60,257 nucleotides of DNA, from the NCBI GenBank assembly GCA_945876565.1, contig CAMCOS010000011.1:1-60257 (forward strand), written 5' to 3'. Numbering within the stretch: the stretch's first letter is position 1; each line of letters begins with the position of its first letter. Origin of the DNA: Lautropia mirabilis (GTDB lineage Bacteria; Pseudomonadota; Gammaproteobacteria; Burkholderiales; Burkholderiaceae_B). Under the pieces are notes generated by a model. It saw nothing but the letters and a program-made list of their open reading frames with translations. It ran no database searches and was not told the DNA's origin. The translations under genes and the position numbers were made by a program. Shown in pieces: positions 26,326-37,100 of this stretch.

Positions 26326-26814
26326 ATGGAAGCGATCAAGGACTTTTTTGGCAGTTTTATGCTCCTGGAGTTGTTAAAGGGCATGAAGCTGACTGGCAAG
26401 TATTTTTTTAAGCGCAAGATCACGCTGCGCTATCCCTATGAGAAAACGCCCATGTCACCGCGTTTCCGCGGGTTGCATGCGTTGCGCCGCTACCCCAATG
26501 GTGAGGAGCGTTGCATCGCCTGTAAGTTATGCGAAGCAGTGTGCCCAGCGTTGGCGATCACGATTGAGTCGGCGGTCCGTGAGGACGGTACACGGCGCAC
26601 CACGCGCTACGACATCGATCTGACCAAATGCATCTTCTGTGGGTTTTGTGAGGAAAGCTGCCCGGTTGATTCGATCGTGGAAACGCAAATCCATGAGTAT
26701 CACGGTGAAAAGCGCGGTGATCTCTATTTCACCAAGGACATGTTGCTTGCCGTTGGTGATCACTACGAAACAGAGATTGCTCGTAACCGTGCCGCAGACG
26801 CACCTTACCGTTAA
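26326..26814 (+). CDS. nuoI: NADH-quinone oxidoreductase subunit I
   Basis: Carries two 4Fe-4S clusters (N6a, N6b): [12 protein letters not shown] and [12 protein letters not shown] are both complete. Start taken at ATG 26326 ([11 protein letters not shown], 162 residues), preceded by AGAGGCGAG; the open frame extends upstream into nuoH without family similarity. Confidence 0.97.
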   Translation: MEAIKDFFGSFMLLELLKGMKLTGKYFFKRKITLRYPYEKTPMSPRFRGLHALRRYPNGEERCIACKLCEAVCPALAITIESAVREDGTRRTTRYDIDLTKCIFCGFCEESCPVDSIVETQIHEYHGEKRGDLYFTKDMLLAVGDHYETEIARNRAADAPYR

Positions 26815-26832
26815 ATGGACTGATACCCGGAA

Positions 26833-27462
26833 ATGAATTTCACCACTGTCCTTTTCTACATCCTTGCCACTGTGCTGGTGGTGGCTGCGTTTCGCGTGGT
26901 CACCGCTAAAAGCCCCATCACTGCCGTGCTGTTTCTGATTCTGGCGTTTGCCAATGCCGCCATGATCTGGATGCTGCTCGGTGCCGAATTCTTGTCGTTG
27001 CTCCTGGTGCTGGTCTACGTCGGTGCCGTGATGGTGCTGTTCCTCTTTGTGGTGATGATGCTAGATGTCAAGATGGAAGCCTTGCGTGAAGGCATGCGGC
27101 ACTACCTGCCGCTTGGCTTGATCATCGGTGCGATCATGGTGCTCGAGATGTCATTCGTGTTGATGCAGACCTGGGGCGATATCGGACCTGCCGCAGACAT
27201 GGGCAACGACTACAACAACACCCGCGCGCTTGGCGAGTTGATGTACACCCAATACGTTTATGCAGTTGAGGTCGGTGCCGTGATTCTGCTGGTCGGGATG
27301 ATTGCGGCGATTTCGCTGACGCTGCGTCGGCGTAAAGATGTGCGTTACAACGATCCGGCTGCTGCGGTGCGAGTCAAAGCCAAGGACCGCGTGCATCTTG
27401 TTGATCTGAAGTCGCAAGCGCCTGTTAATGCTGAATCGGAAGAGAAGTCGTCATGGAACTGA
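26833..27462 (+). CDS. nuoJ: NADH-quinone oxidoreductase subunit J
   Basis: Membrane subunit of 209 residues with five predicted transmembrane segments. The family stretches [20 protein letters not shown]-like (here beginning [14 protein letters not shown]) and [19 protein letters not shown] are present. The C-terminal tail after residue 165 is hydrophilic. It overlaps nuoK by ten bases. Confidence 0.96.
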   Translation: MNFTTVLFYILATVLVVAAFRVVTAKSPITAVLFLILAFANAAMIWMLLGAEFLSLLLVLVYVGAVMVLFLFVVMMLDVKMEALREGMRHYLPLGLIIGAIMVLEMSFVLMQTWGDIGPAADMGNDYNNTRALGELMYTQYVYAVEVGAVILLVGMIAAISLTLRRRKDVRYNDPAAAVRVKAKDRVHLVDLKSQAPVNAESEEKSSWN

Positions 27463-27761
27463 CCCTATCTCATTTTTTGGTGCTAGGTGCCATTCTCTTT
27501 GCCATCGGTGTATTCGGCATTTTCTTGAACCGCCGCAATTTGATCGTGCTGTTGATGTCGATTGAGTTGATGCTGTTGGCCGTGAACATGAACTTTGTGG
27601 CGTTTTCCACCTGGATGGGTGATGCAGCAGGCCAGGTCTTTGTGTTCTTTATATTGACGGTCGCCGCCGCTGAGGCTGCGATTGGTTTGGCTATCCTGGT
27701 GTTGATGTTTCGCAATATCAACTCGATTAATGTCGATGACCTCGATCGCCTGAAGGGCTGA
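27453..27761 (+). CDS. nuoK: NADH-quinone oxidoreductase subunit K
   Basis: Small proton-channel subunit, 102 residues and three transmembrane segments. The membrane glutamates that take part in proton transfer are visible in [16 protein letters not shown] and [15 protein letters not shown]. It overlaps nuoJ by ten bases. Confidence 0.97.
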   Translation: MELTLSHFLVLGAILFAIGVFGIFLNRRNLIVLLMSIELMLLAVNMNFVAFSTWMGDAAGQVFVFFILTVAAAEAAIGLAILVLMFRNINSINVDDLDRLKG

Positions 27762-27822
27762 GCGACCAAACACAAGATTGCAGCGTTGACCGATCAGACG
27801 ATTCATAAAAGAACACTTACCT

Positions 27823-29838
27823 ATGTCTAGCGTACCTACCATCTACCTCATCATTGTCTTGGCTCCTTTGCTAGGCGCCATCCTGGCAGGTCTTTTTGGT
27901 ACCGGGTTTATGGGCAAGCCGGTGAGTCGTTTCATGGCCCACCGGATTACAACGAGCTTGGTTGCACTATCCATGGTGCTGTCCTTTTATGTGCTGTACG
28001 ACGTGGCGCAGGGCAATACTTTCGAGGGTACGTGGTATTTGTGGGCCATGGTCGGCTCCTACAAAATGGAAGTGGGCTTTCTCATCGATCCGCTGTCAGC
28101 ATTGATGATGACGGTGGTGACCTTCGTTTCATTGATGGTGCATATCTACAGTATTGGCTACATGGCCGATGACGATGGCTATGAGCGGTTTTTTTCCTAT
28201 ATTTCGCTCTTCACGTTTTCCATGCTGATGTTGGTCATGGCCAACAACATGATGCAGTTGTTCTTTGGCTGGGAAGCGGTGGGTCTGGTGTCGTACTTGC
28301 TCATTGGCTTTTATTACAAGCGTGACACGGCAATCTTTGCCAACATGAAAGCCTTCATCATCAATCGGGTTGGTGACTTTGGGTTCATTCTGGGCATTGG
28401 TTTGCTCTTTGCCTACACGGGTTCGTTGAATTACGTAGAGGTGATGGCCAAAGCCGAGCAGCTCGCCAGCTTAACCCTGCCCGGTACAGACTGGCTGTTG
28501 TTAACCGTTGTTTGTATTTGTCTTTTTGTGGGGGCTATGGGCAAATCAGCCCAAGTGCCACTGCACTCATGGCTGCCTGATTCGATGGAAGGCCCAACGC
28601 CCATTTCAGCGTTGATTCACGCGGCAACCATGGTCACGGCGGGTATTTACATGGTGGCGCGCTTTTCCCCGATTTATGAGTTCTCAGACACAGCGCTGTC
28701 TTTGATGATGGTCGTTGGTGCATTGGGCGCGCTGTTTCTTGGCATCCTGGGCATTGTGCAAAACGACATCAAACGCATCATTGCTTACTCCACCTTGTCG
28801 CAGCTTGGTTACATGGTCGTGGCCCTTGGGGCTTCAGCGTACTCAGTGGCCATTTTCCACATGATGATGCACGCCGCTTTCAAGGCGCTGCTGTTTCTGG
28901 CCGCTGGCTCAGTCATCATGGCCTTGCACCACAACCAAGATATTCGGTACATGGGTGGGGTAAGAAAATACATGCCCGTGACTTACTACACCTTCCTGAT
29001 TGGTGCTTTGTCTTTGGCTGCCTTTCCTTTCTTCTCGGGCTTTTACTCCAAAGAACACATCATCGAGGCTGCTGGAGCAGCCAACGTTTGGGGTGCGAGT
29101 TTCGCTTCGTTCTGCGTCACGATCGGTGCCATGGTGACGTCTCTGTATATTTTCCGGGCATTCTTTGTGGTGTTTCACGGCAATGAGCGTTACGACCAGG
29201 CGCCACACGATGAGCATGCGCATGATGACCATGGCAGCAGCCATGATGCGCACCACGACAAGCCCAAGGAGTCACCGTGGGTGGTGACGTTGCCACTGGT
29301 TGCATTGGCCATTCCATCTGTGATTGCAGGTGCGATACTGACCCAGCCATTGCTCTTTAGCGACTTCTTCACTTATTTGAATTCAGTGCAGCACCAGGGC
29401 CACGATGCCATGCGCATTTTGACCGAAGATTGGCATGGTTGGTTGGACTACGGCTTGCACTCCGTCTTGACGCTGCCGTTCTACCTGGCCATGGCTGGCA
29501 TTCTGATCACCTGGTACTGCTACGTGGTGAATCCCAAGGCGCCTGTAGCTATCGCCAAGGCATTCTCAGTATTTAAGCCTTTGCTGGATAACAAGTACTA
29601 CTTTGACTGGCTTAACGAGAAAGTGATCGCCCCGTTTGCCCGTTGGCTTGGCATTGAGCTTTGGCAAAAAGTGGATCAGGGCGTTATCGACGGTGTGATG
29701 GTCAATGGTACGGCCAGAACGGTCGGCGCCATTGCGGCGATTAGTCGTCGTCTGCAATCCGGGTACATCTATCACTATGCGTTTTTTATGATCATCGGCT
29801 TGATTGCTCTGATCACTTTCATTCTGGTAAATAAATAA
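27823..29838 (+). CDS. nuoL: NADH-quinone oxidoreductase subunit L
   Basis: Antiporter-like proton-pumping subunit at the tip of the membrane arm, with the long lateral helix in its C-terminal part. 671 residues. Conserved motifs include FGWEAVGLVSYLLIGFYY (key Glu), MGKSAQVPLHSWLPDSMEGP (key Lys) and STLSQLGYMVVALG. A histidine-rich hydrophilic loop (HDEHAHDDHGSSHDAHHD) lies at about residues 464-481. Its last base is the first base of nuoM. Confidence 0.97.
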   Translation: MSSVPTIYLIIVLAPLLGAILAGLFGTGFMGKPVSRFMAHRITTSLVALSMVLSFYVLYDVAQGNTFEGTWYLWAMVGSYKMEVGFLIDPLSALMMTVVTFVSLMVHIYSIGYMADDDGYERFFSYISLFTFSMLMLVMANNMMQLFFGWEAVGLVSYLLIGFYYKRDTAIFANMKAFIINRVGDFGFILGIGLLFAYTGSLNYVEVMAKAEQLASLTLPGTDWLLLTVVCICLFVGAMGKSAQVPLHSWLPDSMEGPTPISALIHAATMVTAGIYMVARFSPIYEFSDTALSLMMVVGALGALFLGILGIVQNDIKRIIAYSTLSQLGYMVVALGASAYSVAIFHMMMHAAFKALLFLAAGSVIMALHHNQDIRYMGGVRKYMPVTYYTFLIGALSLAAFPFFSGFYSKEHIIEAAGAANVWGASFASFCVTIGAMVTSLYIFRAFFVVFHGNERYDQAPHDEHAHDDHGSSHDAHHDKPKESPWVVTLPLVALAIPSVIAGAILTQPLLFSDFFTYLNSVQHQGHDAMRILTEDWHGWLDYGLHSVLTLPFYLAMAGILITWYCYVVNPKAPVAIAKAFSVFKPLLDNKYYFDWLNEKVIAPFARWLGIELWQKVDQGVIDGVMVNGTARTVGAIAAISRRLQSGYIYHYAFFMIIGLIALITFILVNK

Positions 29839-31334
29839 TGATTGGCGAGATAGCATCCTCCTCCGTCCCCTGGCTGACCCTTGCGATCTTCACGCCAATT
29901 GTTTCTGGGCTGATTATTCTGCTCGTCGGTCGAGATGACAGACCGAACATCGCGCGTTGGCTTGCTGTCATTGCTGCGACCATCGGTTTGTTATTGACGA
30001 TCCCGCTTTACACCGGATTTGATTTATCAACAGCTGACATGCAATTCGTGCACAAGGTTGAGTGGATTGCTGCTTTCCCTGCGTACTACCACGTCGGCAT
30101 TGATGGCATTTCGCTCTGGTATGTATTGCTCACGGCACTGATTACCTTGATCGTGGTGATTGCCGGTTGGGGGTCGATCACTTACAAAGTATCTCAGTAC
30201 AAGGCCGCGTTCCTGATCCTGTCTGGCTTGATGATTGGCGTTTTCTCATCACTGGATGGTTTGCTTTTTTATGTGTTTTTTGAGGCGACGCTGATACCGA
30301 TGTATTTGATCATTGGTATTTGGGGCGGTCCTAACCGTGTTTACGCCGCGGTGAAATTCTTTCTCTATACGCTGCTGGGTTCGCTGCTGTTGTTGGTCGC
30401 TTTCCTGTATCTATGGAGCACCACCGGTACCTGGGCGATTCTGGATTGGCAGCAAGCGCCTTTGACTTACAAAGAGCAGGTGCTGATATTCCTGGCGTTT
30501 TTGGCGTCGTTCTCGGTCAAGATCCCCATGTTCCCGGTGCATACGTGGCTGCCTGACGCTCACCCAGAGGCGCCCACCGGTGGTTCTGTGATCTTGGCAC
30601 CGATCATGCTTAAGCTTGGTGCTTATGGCTTCTTGCGGTTTTCTTTGCCGATCACGCCGGATGCTTCGGTCGGTTTGGCTGACCTGATGATTGTGTTGTC
30701 ACTGATTGCGATCATCTACATCGGATTTGTGGCGCTCGTCCAAAAGGACATGAAAAAGCTGGTGGCGTACTCGTCGATTTCGCACATGGGTTTTGTTACG
30801 CTTGGCTTCTTTATTTTCAATGTCGAAGGCATGAAGGGCGGTCTGGTTCAGATGGTCTCCCACGGCTTTATTTCCGGCGCCTTGTTCCTTTGTATTGGTG
30901 TGCTGTACGACCGCATGCATTCACACAAGATTGCTGACTTTGGTGGGGTGGTTAACCAGATGCCCAAGTTTGTCACCTTCTTTGTGCTCTTCAGTATGGC
31001 CAATGCGGGCTTGCCAGGTACGAGCGGCTTTGTGGGTGAGTTCATGGTGATTCTCGGTGCGATCCGCTTTAACTTCTGGGTTGGATTCTTGACAGCCATT
31101 GCCTTGATACTGGCTGCCGGCTACTCCTTGTGGATGGTCAAGCGGGTGGCCTACGGTAAAGTGGCCAATGATCGCGTGGCCAAACTCAAAGACTTGGATG
31201 CACGTGAGTTTCTTGTGCTCGGTATTCTTGCTGTTGCTGTGCTCTACATGGGCATCTTCCCCAAGCCGTTCACGGATGTGATGGATGCATCTGTCAAGGT
31301 ACTGCTTGAACACGTTGCCACCGGAAAACTATAA
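29838..31334 (+). CDS. nuoM: NADH-quinone oxidoreductase subunit M
   Basis: Second antiporter-like proton-pumping subunit. The 498-residue protein has YHVGIDGISLWYVLLTALIT, FEATLIPMYLIIGIWGG (key Glu), KIPMFPVHTWLPDAHPEAP (key Lys) and [14 protein letters not shown]. About fourteen transmembrane segments. Shares one base with the nuoL stop. Confidence 0.97.
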   Translation: MIGEIASSSVPWLTLAIFTPIVSGLIILLVGRDDRPNIARWLAVIAATIGLLLTIPLYTGFDLSTADMQFVHKVEWIAAFPAYYHVGIDGISLWYVLLTALITLIVVIAGWGSITYKVSQYKAAFLILSGLMIGVFSSLDGLLFYVFFEATLIPMYLIIGIWGGPNRVYAAVKFFLYTLLGSLLLLVAFLYLWSTTGTWAILDWQQAPLTYKEQVLIFLAFLASFSVKIPMFPVHTWLPDAHPEAPTGGSVILAPIMLKLGAYGFLRFSLPITPDASVGLADLMIVLSLIAIIYIGFVALVQKDMKKLVAYSSISHMGFVTLGFFIFNVEGMKGGLVQMVSHGFISGALFLCIGVLYDRMHSHKIADFGGVVNQMPKFVTFFVLFSMANAGLPGTSGFVGEFMVILGAIRFNFWVGFLTAIALILAAGYSLWMVKRVAYGKVANDRVAKLKDLDAREFLVLGILAVAVLYMGIFPKPFTDVMDASVKVLLEHVATGKL

Positions 31335-31340
31335 GTTGCC

Positions 31341-32816
31341 ATGATGGAATCTCAATTTAACTTCGCCCTTGTGCTGCCAGAGATCATCTTGCTGGTTGCA
31401 AGCATGGCTATTCTGATCATCGATGCATTTTCCAATGATCCAAGGCGCAGGCTCACGTACACGCTGTCTAACCTTACGTTGATCGTTGTTTTTGTGGTGT
31501 CGATGTGGCAATGGGCCAATGGTGTTTATGGCACTGGGTTCTACGGTTTGGTGGTGGTTGACAGCTTTGCACACTTCTTAAAGCTGGTTTCCTACTTGGC
31601 GGTTTTTGCGACCTTGGTCTACTCGCGCGAGTACATCCAGAGCCGTGACATACTGCGTGGCGGTGAGTTTTATGTCCTGGTTTTGCTGGCCTTACTGGGC
31701 CAGATGGTGATGATCTCAGCGGGCAACATGCTGTCGATTTATTTGGGCCTTGAGCTCATGTCGCTGGCAATTTACGCTTTGGTGGCGATGCGGCGTGATC
31801 ATGCGCAGTCAACTGAGGCGGCCATGAAGTACTTCGTGCTTGGTTCCTTGGCCTCGGGTTTTCTGTTGTACGGCATGTCGATGGTGTACGGGGCCACCGG
31901 TTCGCTCGATCTGGCGCTGATCGGCTCGCGCGTACAAACCAGTGGCATGGAGCTCGCGCTGGTGTTTGGCTTGGTCTTCATTGTGGCGGGACTGGCTTTC
32001 AAGCTTGGCGTCGTGCCGTTTCACATGTGGGTGCCCGATGTGTATAGCGGTGCGCCCACGGCGGTCACCTTGGTGTTGGCGGCTGCGCCCAAGTTGGCGG
32101 CGTTTGCGATTGTCTTGCGCTTGTTGGTCACGGGCCTCGGCGAGTTGACCATCAGCTGGCAGCCGATGTTGATTATTCTGGCTGTGCTGTCCATGGCGAT
32201 CGGTAACCTCACGGCCATTATGCAGTCCAATTTCAAGCGCATGCTGGCGTACTCGAGCATCTCTCACATGGGTTTTGTGTTGCTGGGCTTGGCCGCGGGC
32301 TCGGCCGAGGGCAACGCACTCGTCAATGGCAGCGCCTACGGGTCTGCGCTGTTCTACATGGTTAGCTACGTGTTGACAACGTTGGCGGGTTTTGGTGTCA
32401 TTATGCTGATGTCTCGTGCCGGTTTTGAGTGCGACAAGCTAGAGGACTTCAAAGGCCTTAACAAGATCAACCCTTCGATGGCCGGTGTGATGTTGTTGGT
32501 CATGTTCTCGCTGGCTGGCATACCACCATTGATCGGTTTTTATGCCAAGTTAATGGTGTTGCAGGCGGTGGTTCAGTCCGGCATGATCTGGTTGGCGGCC
32601 GTGGCTGTGATGTTCTCGTTGATTGGTGCGTTTTACTACCTGCGGGTCGTCAAGCTCGTGTACTTTGACGATCCCGCGCCTGATCGTGTGATTGACAAGG
32701 TACCCACGGTTCCCGCGTCCTTGTTGGTGGTGAACGTGGGGTTGATTCTGTTGCTGGGTCTGGTACCAGCTGGGTTGATGAACTTATCGGTTTTCACCAT
32801 CCTTGCTTCTTTTTGA
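31341..32816 (+). CDS. nuoN: NADH-quinone oxidoreductase subunit N
   Basis: Third antiporter-like subunit, 491 residues. Conserved runs are [20 protein letters not shown] (key Glu), [19 protein letters not shown] (key Lys) and [15 protein letters not shown]. Starts six bases after nuoM, with two ATG codons in a row. Last complex I gene; the small DUF2818 gene follows 22 bases later. Confidence 0.97.
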   Translation: MMESQFNFALVLPEIILLVASMAILIIDAFSNDPRRRLTYTLSNLTLIVVFVVSMWQWANGVYGTGFYGLVVVDSFAHFLKLVSYLAVFATLVYSREYIQSRDILRGGEFYVLVLLALLGQMVMISAGNMLSIYLGLELMSLAIYALVAMRRDHAQSTEAAMKYFVLGSLASGFLLYGMSMVYGATGSLDLALIGSRVQTSGMELALVFGLVFIVAGLAFKLGVVPFHMWVPDVYSGAPTAVTLVLAAAPKLAAFAIVLRLLVTGLGELTISWQPMLIILAVLSMAIGNLTAIMQSNFKRMLAYSSISHMGFVLLGLAAGSAEGNALVNGSAYGSALFYMVSYVLTTLAGFGVIMLMSRAGFECDKLEDFKGLNKINPSMAGVMLLVMFSLAGIPPLIGFYAKLMVLQAVVQSGMIWLAAVAVMFSLIGAFYYLRVVKLVYFDDPAPDRVIDKVPTVPASLLVVNVGLILLLGLVPAGLMNLSVFTILASF

Positions 32817-32838
32817 TTGTGTCTAGAGGTGGCCAAAG

Positions 32839-33144
32839 GTGCTTAGTCAGAGTGTTGCTGTCTGGATCTTGATTGCTTTGGCAGTGGCTGCTGCTAACTT
32901 GCCGTTTGTTTCAGAGCGTGTGCTGGCAGTCGTGCCAGTGAGCAACTGGCTTAAAAAACCCGCCTGGGCACTGATTGCCGAGCTGTTTGGCTTGTTTATT
33001 TTAATTGGCTTGGTGGGTTATGCTTTCGAGACAGCCTTGGTTAACGCCTTCCCACGCGGCTGGGAGTTCTACGTCACTGCGCTATGCATTTTCCTGGTGC
33101 TTGGCTTTCCAGGATTCGTTTACCGTTACTTGTTAAAAAAGTAG
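32839..33144 (+). CDS. DUF2818 small membrane protein linked to nuoN
   Basis: A 101-residue protein with three hydrophobic segments, at about 5-25, 45-65 and 78-95, and a short basic end. It starts with GTG, preceded by AGAGGTGG. This family is found directly after nuoN in many betaproteobacteria, so a role in complex I assembly or stability is plausible, but no function is established that I know of. It is in the same direction as the nuo genes and is probably their last co-transcribed gene. Confidence 0.85.
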   Translation: MLSQSVAVWILIALAVAAANLPFVSERVLAVVPVSNWLKKPAWALIAELFGLFILIGLVGYAFETALVNAFPRGWEFYVTALCIFLVLGFPGFVYRYLLKK

Positions 33145-33180
33145 AGTCAACCAAAGTAGAGTCAACCAAAGTACGGTCAA
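33141..33180 (+). repeat. 15-bp tandem repeat at the end of the nuo operon
   Basis: GTAGAGTCAACCAAA occurs twice exactly with a third, partial copy (GTACGGTCAA). The DUF2818 stop codon TAG lies inside the first unit. Confidence 0.8.
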
Positions 33181-33232
33181 TCGCTCCGGCGTTCAGGTAT
33201 GGAGTAGGCCAAGGCCCAACAATCAATCTGAC

Positions 33233-34093
33233 TCAGGCTTGCGCAAACCAATTCAATACCGCATCCAACGGGCTGTGATTCAAGGCAAAGCGTGCTTGTG
33301 CCTGAACCACGGGCTTGGCTCGGTAAGCTACCGCGTAGTGGGCGCTAGCCAGCATCTTTAGATCGTTGGCACCATCGCCAATCGCAATGATGTGCTCTGG
33401 TTTGGCGTTGTGCACACGCGCAAAATCAGCCAGTAAGTCAGCTTTGCCCTGCGCATCAATGATTGGCCCAGTGACCTGCCCGGTGAGCTTGCACTGGTCA
33501 TTGGTTTGCAGCACGTTCGCATGCGCTGCATCGAGTTGCAGCCGCTCTTTCAGGCGGCTAGTGAAAAAAGTAAAGCCACCTGACACGAGCATCGTCTTGA
33601 TCCCAGCTTGCTGTACCGTGCGGATCAGGTTCTCGGCACCGGGGTTCAGCATCAAACGCTCGGTGTAAACCTTTTCCAGCACGGATTGATCCAAGCCTTC
33701 CAGGTAGCCTACACGCAGTTTGAGGCTGTCAGCGAACTCCGTGATTTCCCCGCGCATGGAGCGCTCAGTAATAGCGGCGACCTCCGCTTTAAGCCCGGCA
33801 TAGGCTGCAATCTCGTCAATGCATTCAATGTTGATGAGCGTTGAGTCCATGTCCATCACCAAAATCTTGCAGTCTGAGAGCCTGGCCTGTGGGTTAACAA
33901 ACGCAATGTCCGTATGCTTTTCTGAAGCCCAAGCTTTAATCAGTTCTTCCGAGTCGTTGTCTTGGGTGACATCAAGCAGGCGAGCGGCTGTTTTATTAAT
34001 CCATTGCACACCATTGGCTTGAACCAAGGCAGCTGCCTGATCGATCAGTGACAGATCGAGCGCAGGGGACTGAACAATCAGGTTAACCGTCAT
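33233..34093 (-). CDS. serB: Phosphoserine phosphatase SerB
   Basis: Last step of serine synthesis, dephosphorylating phosphoserine. HAD-superfamily motifs are clear: DMDSTLINIECIDEIA (about 80-95, nucleophile Asp), MLVSGGFTFF, and GDGANDLKML. The N-terminal 70 residues form the extra ACT-like part of proteobacterial SerB. 286 residues. The ATG lies 15 bases after the mfd stop on the same strand, so mfd-serB can form one transcript. Confidence 0.96.
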   Translation of the reverse strand: MTVNLIVQSPALDLSLIDQAAALVQANGVQWINKTAARLLDVTQDNDSEELIKAWASEKHTDIAFVNPQARLSDCKILVMDMDSTLINIECIDEIAAYAGLKAEVAAITERSMRGEITEFADSLKLRVGYLEGLDQSVLEKVYTERLMLNPGAENLIRTVQQAGIKTMLVSGGFTFFTSRLKERLQLDAAHANVLQTNDQCKLTGQVTGPIIDAQGKADLLADFARVHNAKPEHIIAIGDGANDLKMLASAHYAVAYRAKPVVQAQARFALNHSPLDAVLNWFAQA

Positions 34094-34108
34094 GGCAATT
34101 TTCCGTGA

Positions 34109-37100
34109 TTAGCGCATTTGTTTAAGAAGGGACCGCACGGCGTCAGTGCGCTGTTTAATATCGACGGCGCTGATGTCGGCCCGTATTTTATTGGGACCAG
34201 AAAAACGAATGTTTTTCTGCTTTTGCACCAGATCAATAAGCTTGATGGGATCAACTGCTGTGTTGTCTTTGAATTGAATCAGTGTGCCGGTGTCGCTTGC
34301 ATCGATCTTCTGGATGCCTAGCTCGACGGCATCGATGCGCAGTCGGTGTGTGGCGATCAGTGCTTGTCCAGATTCGGGCAACTTGCCAAATCGGTCAATC
34401 AGTTCCTCCTGGATGCGAATCAGGTCGTCTGGCTCGTTGACATTGGAGAGCCGCTTGTAAATACTTAAGCGCGCATTGATGTCGGGGCAGTAGTCGTTGG
34501 GCAAGAGAGCAGGCGCATGCAGGTTAACCTCGCAGCCTGGGCTAAATGGCGCGTCCAGATCAGGTTCTTGACCTGCTTTGAGCGCACGCACTGCCTCAGA
34601 CAACATGTCGTTGTACATCGAGAACCCGACTTCCTGAATATTGCCTGATTGTGACTCGCCCAGGACCTCGCCAGTGCCGCGGATCTCTAGATCGTGCATT
34701 GCCAAGAAGAATCCAGACCCGAGCTCTTCCATGGCTTGAATGGCTTCCAGGCGTTTGTTGGCTTGCTTGGTCATGGCATCTTCGCCAGGTGTCAGCAAAT
34801 AGGAATAGGCCTGGTGATGCGAGCGCCCAACGCGCCCACGCAACTGATGCAACTGGGCCAAACCAAACTTGTCAGCACGGTGAATGATGATCGTGTTGGC
34901 CGTGGGCACATCGATACCCGTCTCGATGATGGTGGTGCACAGCAACACATTAAAGCGTTGCTGATAGAAGCCTTTCATGACTTGCTCTAGATTGCGTTCG
35001 CCCATCTGGCCGTGGGCAACGGCAATCCGTGCCTCAGGCACGAGTTCTTGTAGACGCAGTCGACGTGTCTCGATGGTCTGTACTTCATTGTGCAGAAAGT
35101 AGGCTTGACCACCCCGCTTGAGTTCACGCAATAAGGCCTCACGAATCGTGCTGTTGTCCTCGCGGCGAACGAACGTTTTAATGGCCAGACGTTTCTGAGG
35201 GGCAGTGGCGATGACCGAGAAATCACGGATGCCTTCGAGTGACATCCCCAGAGTTCTGGGAATGGGTGTGGCTGTCAGCGTCAATACATCGACTTCGGCA
35301 CGCAGCGCTTTCAACGCCTCTTTCTGCCTGACACCAAACCGATGCTCTTCATCGATGATGACAAGCCCAAGCCGCTTGAATTTGACGTCTTTGGATAGCA
35401 CCTTGTGCGTACCGATGACGATATCAACAGAGCCGCCAGTGATCCCATCAATGGCGGCTTTGATTTCCTTGGGCGAGCGAAACCGCGACAACTCGACCAC
35501 TTTCACGGGCCAGTCGGCAAATCGATCCGTGAACGTTTGCGCATGCTGCTCGGCCAACAGCGTCGTGGGGCACAGGATAGCCACTTGATGGCCATTGCTG
35601 ACCGCCATGAAGGCAGCACGCAGCGCAACCTCTGTTTTACCGAAGCCCACATCGCCGCAGACCAGTCGGTCCATTGGCTTGTCAGACACCATATCCGCGA
35701 TCACGGCTTCGATGGCAGCTGCCTGATCGACCGTTTCTTCAAACCCGAAGCCTTCGGAAAAGAGCTCATAGTCACCGACAGGCAGCTTAAATGCATGACC
35801 CTGACGGGCAGCACGCTTGGCGTAAATGTCGAGCAGCTCAGCGGCCGTGTCACGCACCTGTTGCGCCGCTTTCTTACGGGCTTTGTCCCACTGACCAGAA
35901 CCGAGTTGGTGCAAAGGGGCTGTTTCCGGGTCGGCGCCGCTGTAGCGTGCAATGACGTGCAATTGAGAAACGGGTACGTAAAGTTTGGTGGCGTTGGCGT
36001 ATTCAAGGTGCAGAAACTCTGTTTCGCCCTCGCCCAAGTCCATGCTGATGAGTCCGTGATAGCGACCCACGCCGTGGTTAACATGTACCACGGCATCACC
36101 GGCACGCAGCTCGGCAAGGTCCCTGACCATGGCGTTGACGTCGCTTGCGCGCGTGCGGTCGCGATTGGCTCGTCGCGTGGAACTGGCGTGACCCGGATAA
36201 AGATCGTTCTCGGTGAGGATCGTGAGTTGGTCAGCTAACGAGACAAAGCCACCGTCAAAAGGTGCAACCAGCACGCCAAACTGAGCGCGGTCCTGCATAA
36301 AATCCTGCAAAGATTCAAACGGTGTGTCGGGATGAATGTCGTGCTCGGCGAGCATCTCGACAATCGTCTCGCGGCGCCCGTGCGAATCGGTGCACAGTGC
36401 AATTCGTTCGCTTGGCGCGTGCTTGAGCACGGCGCGAAGCAATTGCAGTGGGTCCTCAGCCCGACGATTGACGGCCACATCAGGCGCTGGCAAGAACTGC
36501 GCGTGCTCACGGCTTTCCGATAGAGTCAGGCGAGCGAGTGACTGCAATTGCGTAAACAGCAACTCGCCGCGCATGAAAAGGTCCTCAGGCGGCAGAACGG
36601 GACGCTCACGATCACTTTTTAAAAACTGATAGCGTGAGTCAGTGTCATCCCAAAACCGCCGCATGGCATCTTCCAAGTCGCCGTGGGTGACGCACACACA
36701 GTTTTTGGGGAGGTAGTCAAAGAGCGTGGCCGTCTCTTCAAAAAACAACGGCAGGTAGTATTCAACGCCGGCAAACGGGATGCCGTTACCAATGTCTCGG
36801 TAGGGCAAAGCACGCGATGGATCCCCTTCAAATATTTCGCGGAACTTGGCGCGAAATCGGTTACGTGCCGCTTCGTCCATCGGAAACTCGCGACCTGGCA
36901 GCAGCTGGACTTCCGGCACGGGATAGAGACTGCGCTGGGTATCGATGTCGAATGTTTTGATGGACTCAATCTCGTCATCGAATAAATCAATCCGATAGGG
37001 CAGCACCGACCCCATGGGGAACAAGTCGATGAGTCCGCCCCGAATACAGAACTCGCCTGGCGCGCTCACTTGAGTGACGTGTACGTAGTTGGCCAGCACG

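Noticed and set aside
29200-29280. Histidine-rich loop in NuoL as a novel metal site
   Set aside because: As far as I know similar His-rich loops occur in NuoL of other betaproteobacteria, so it is noted in the gene entry only.
35405-36238. Antisense frame of 277 residues within mfd
   Set aside because: Its composition follows the antisense of the mfd gene, which is intact and certain; no own promoter or ribosome-binding site.
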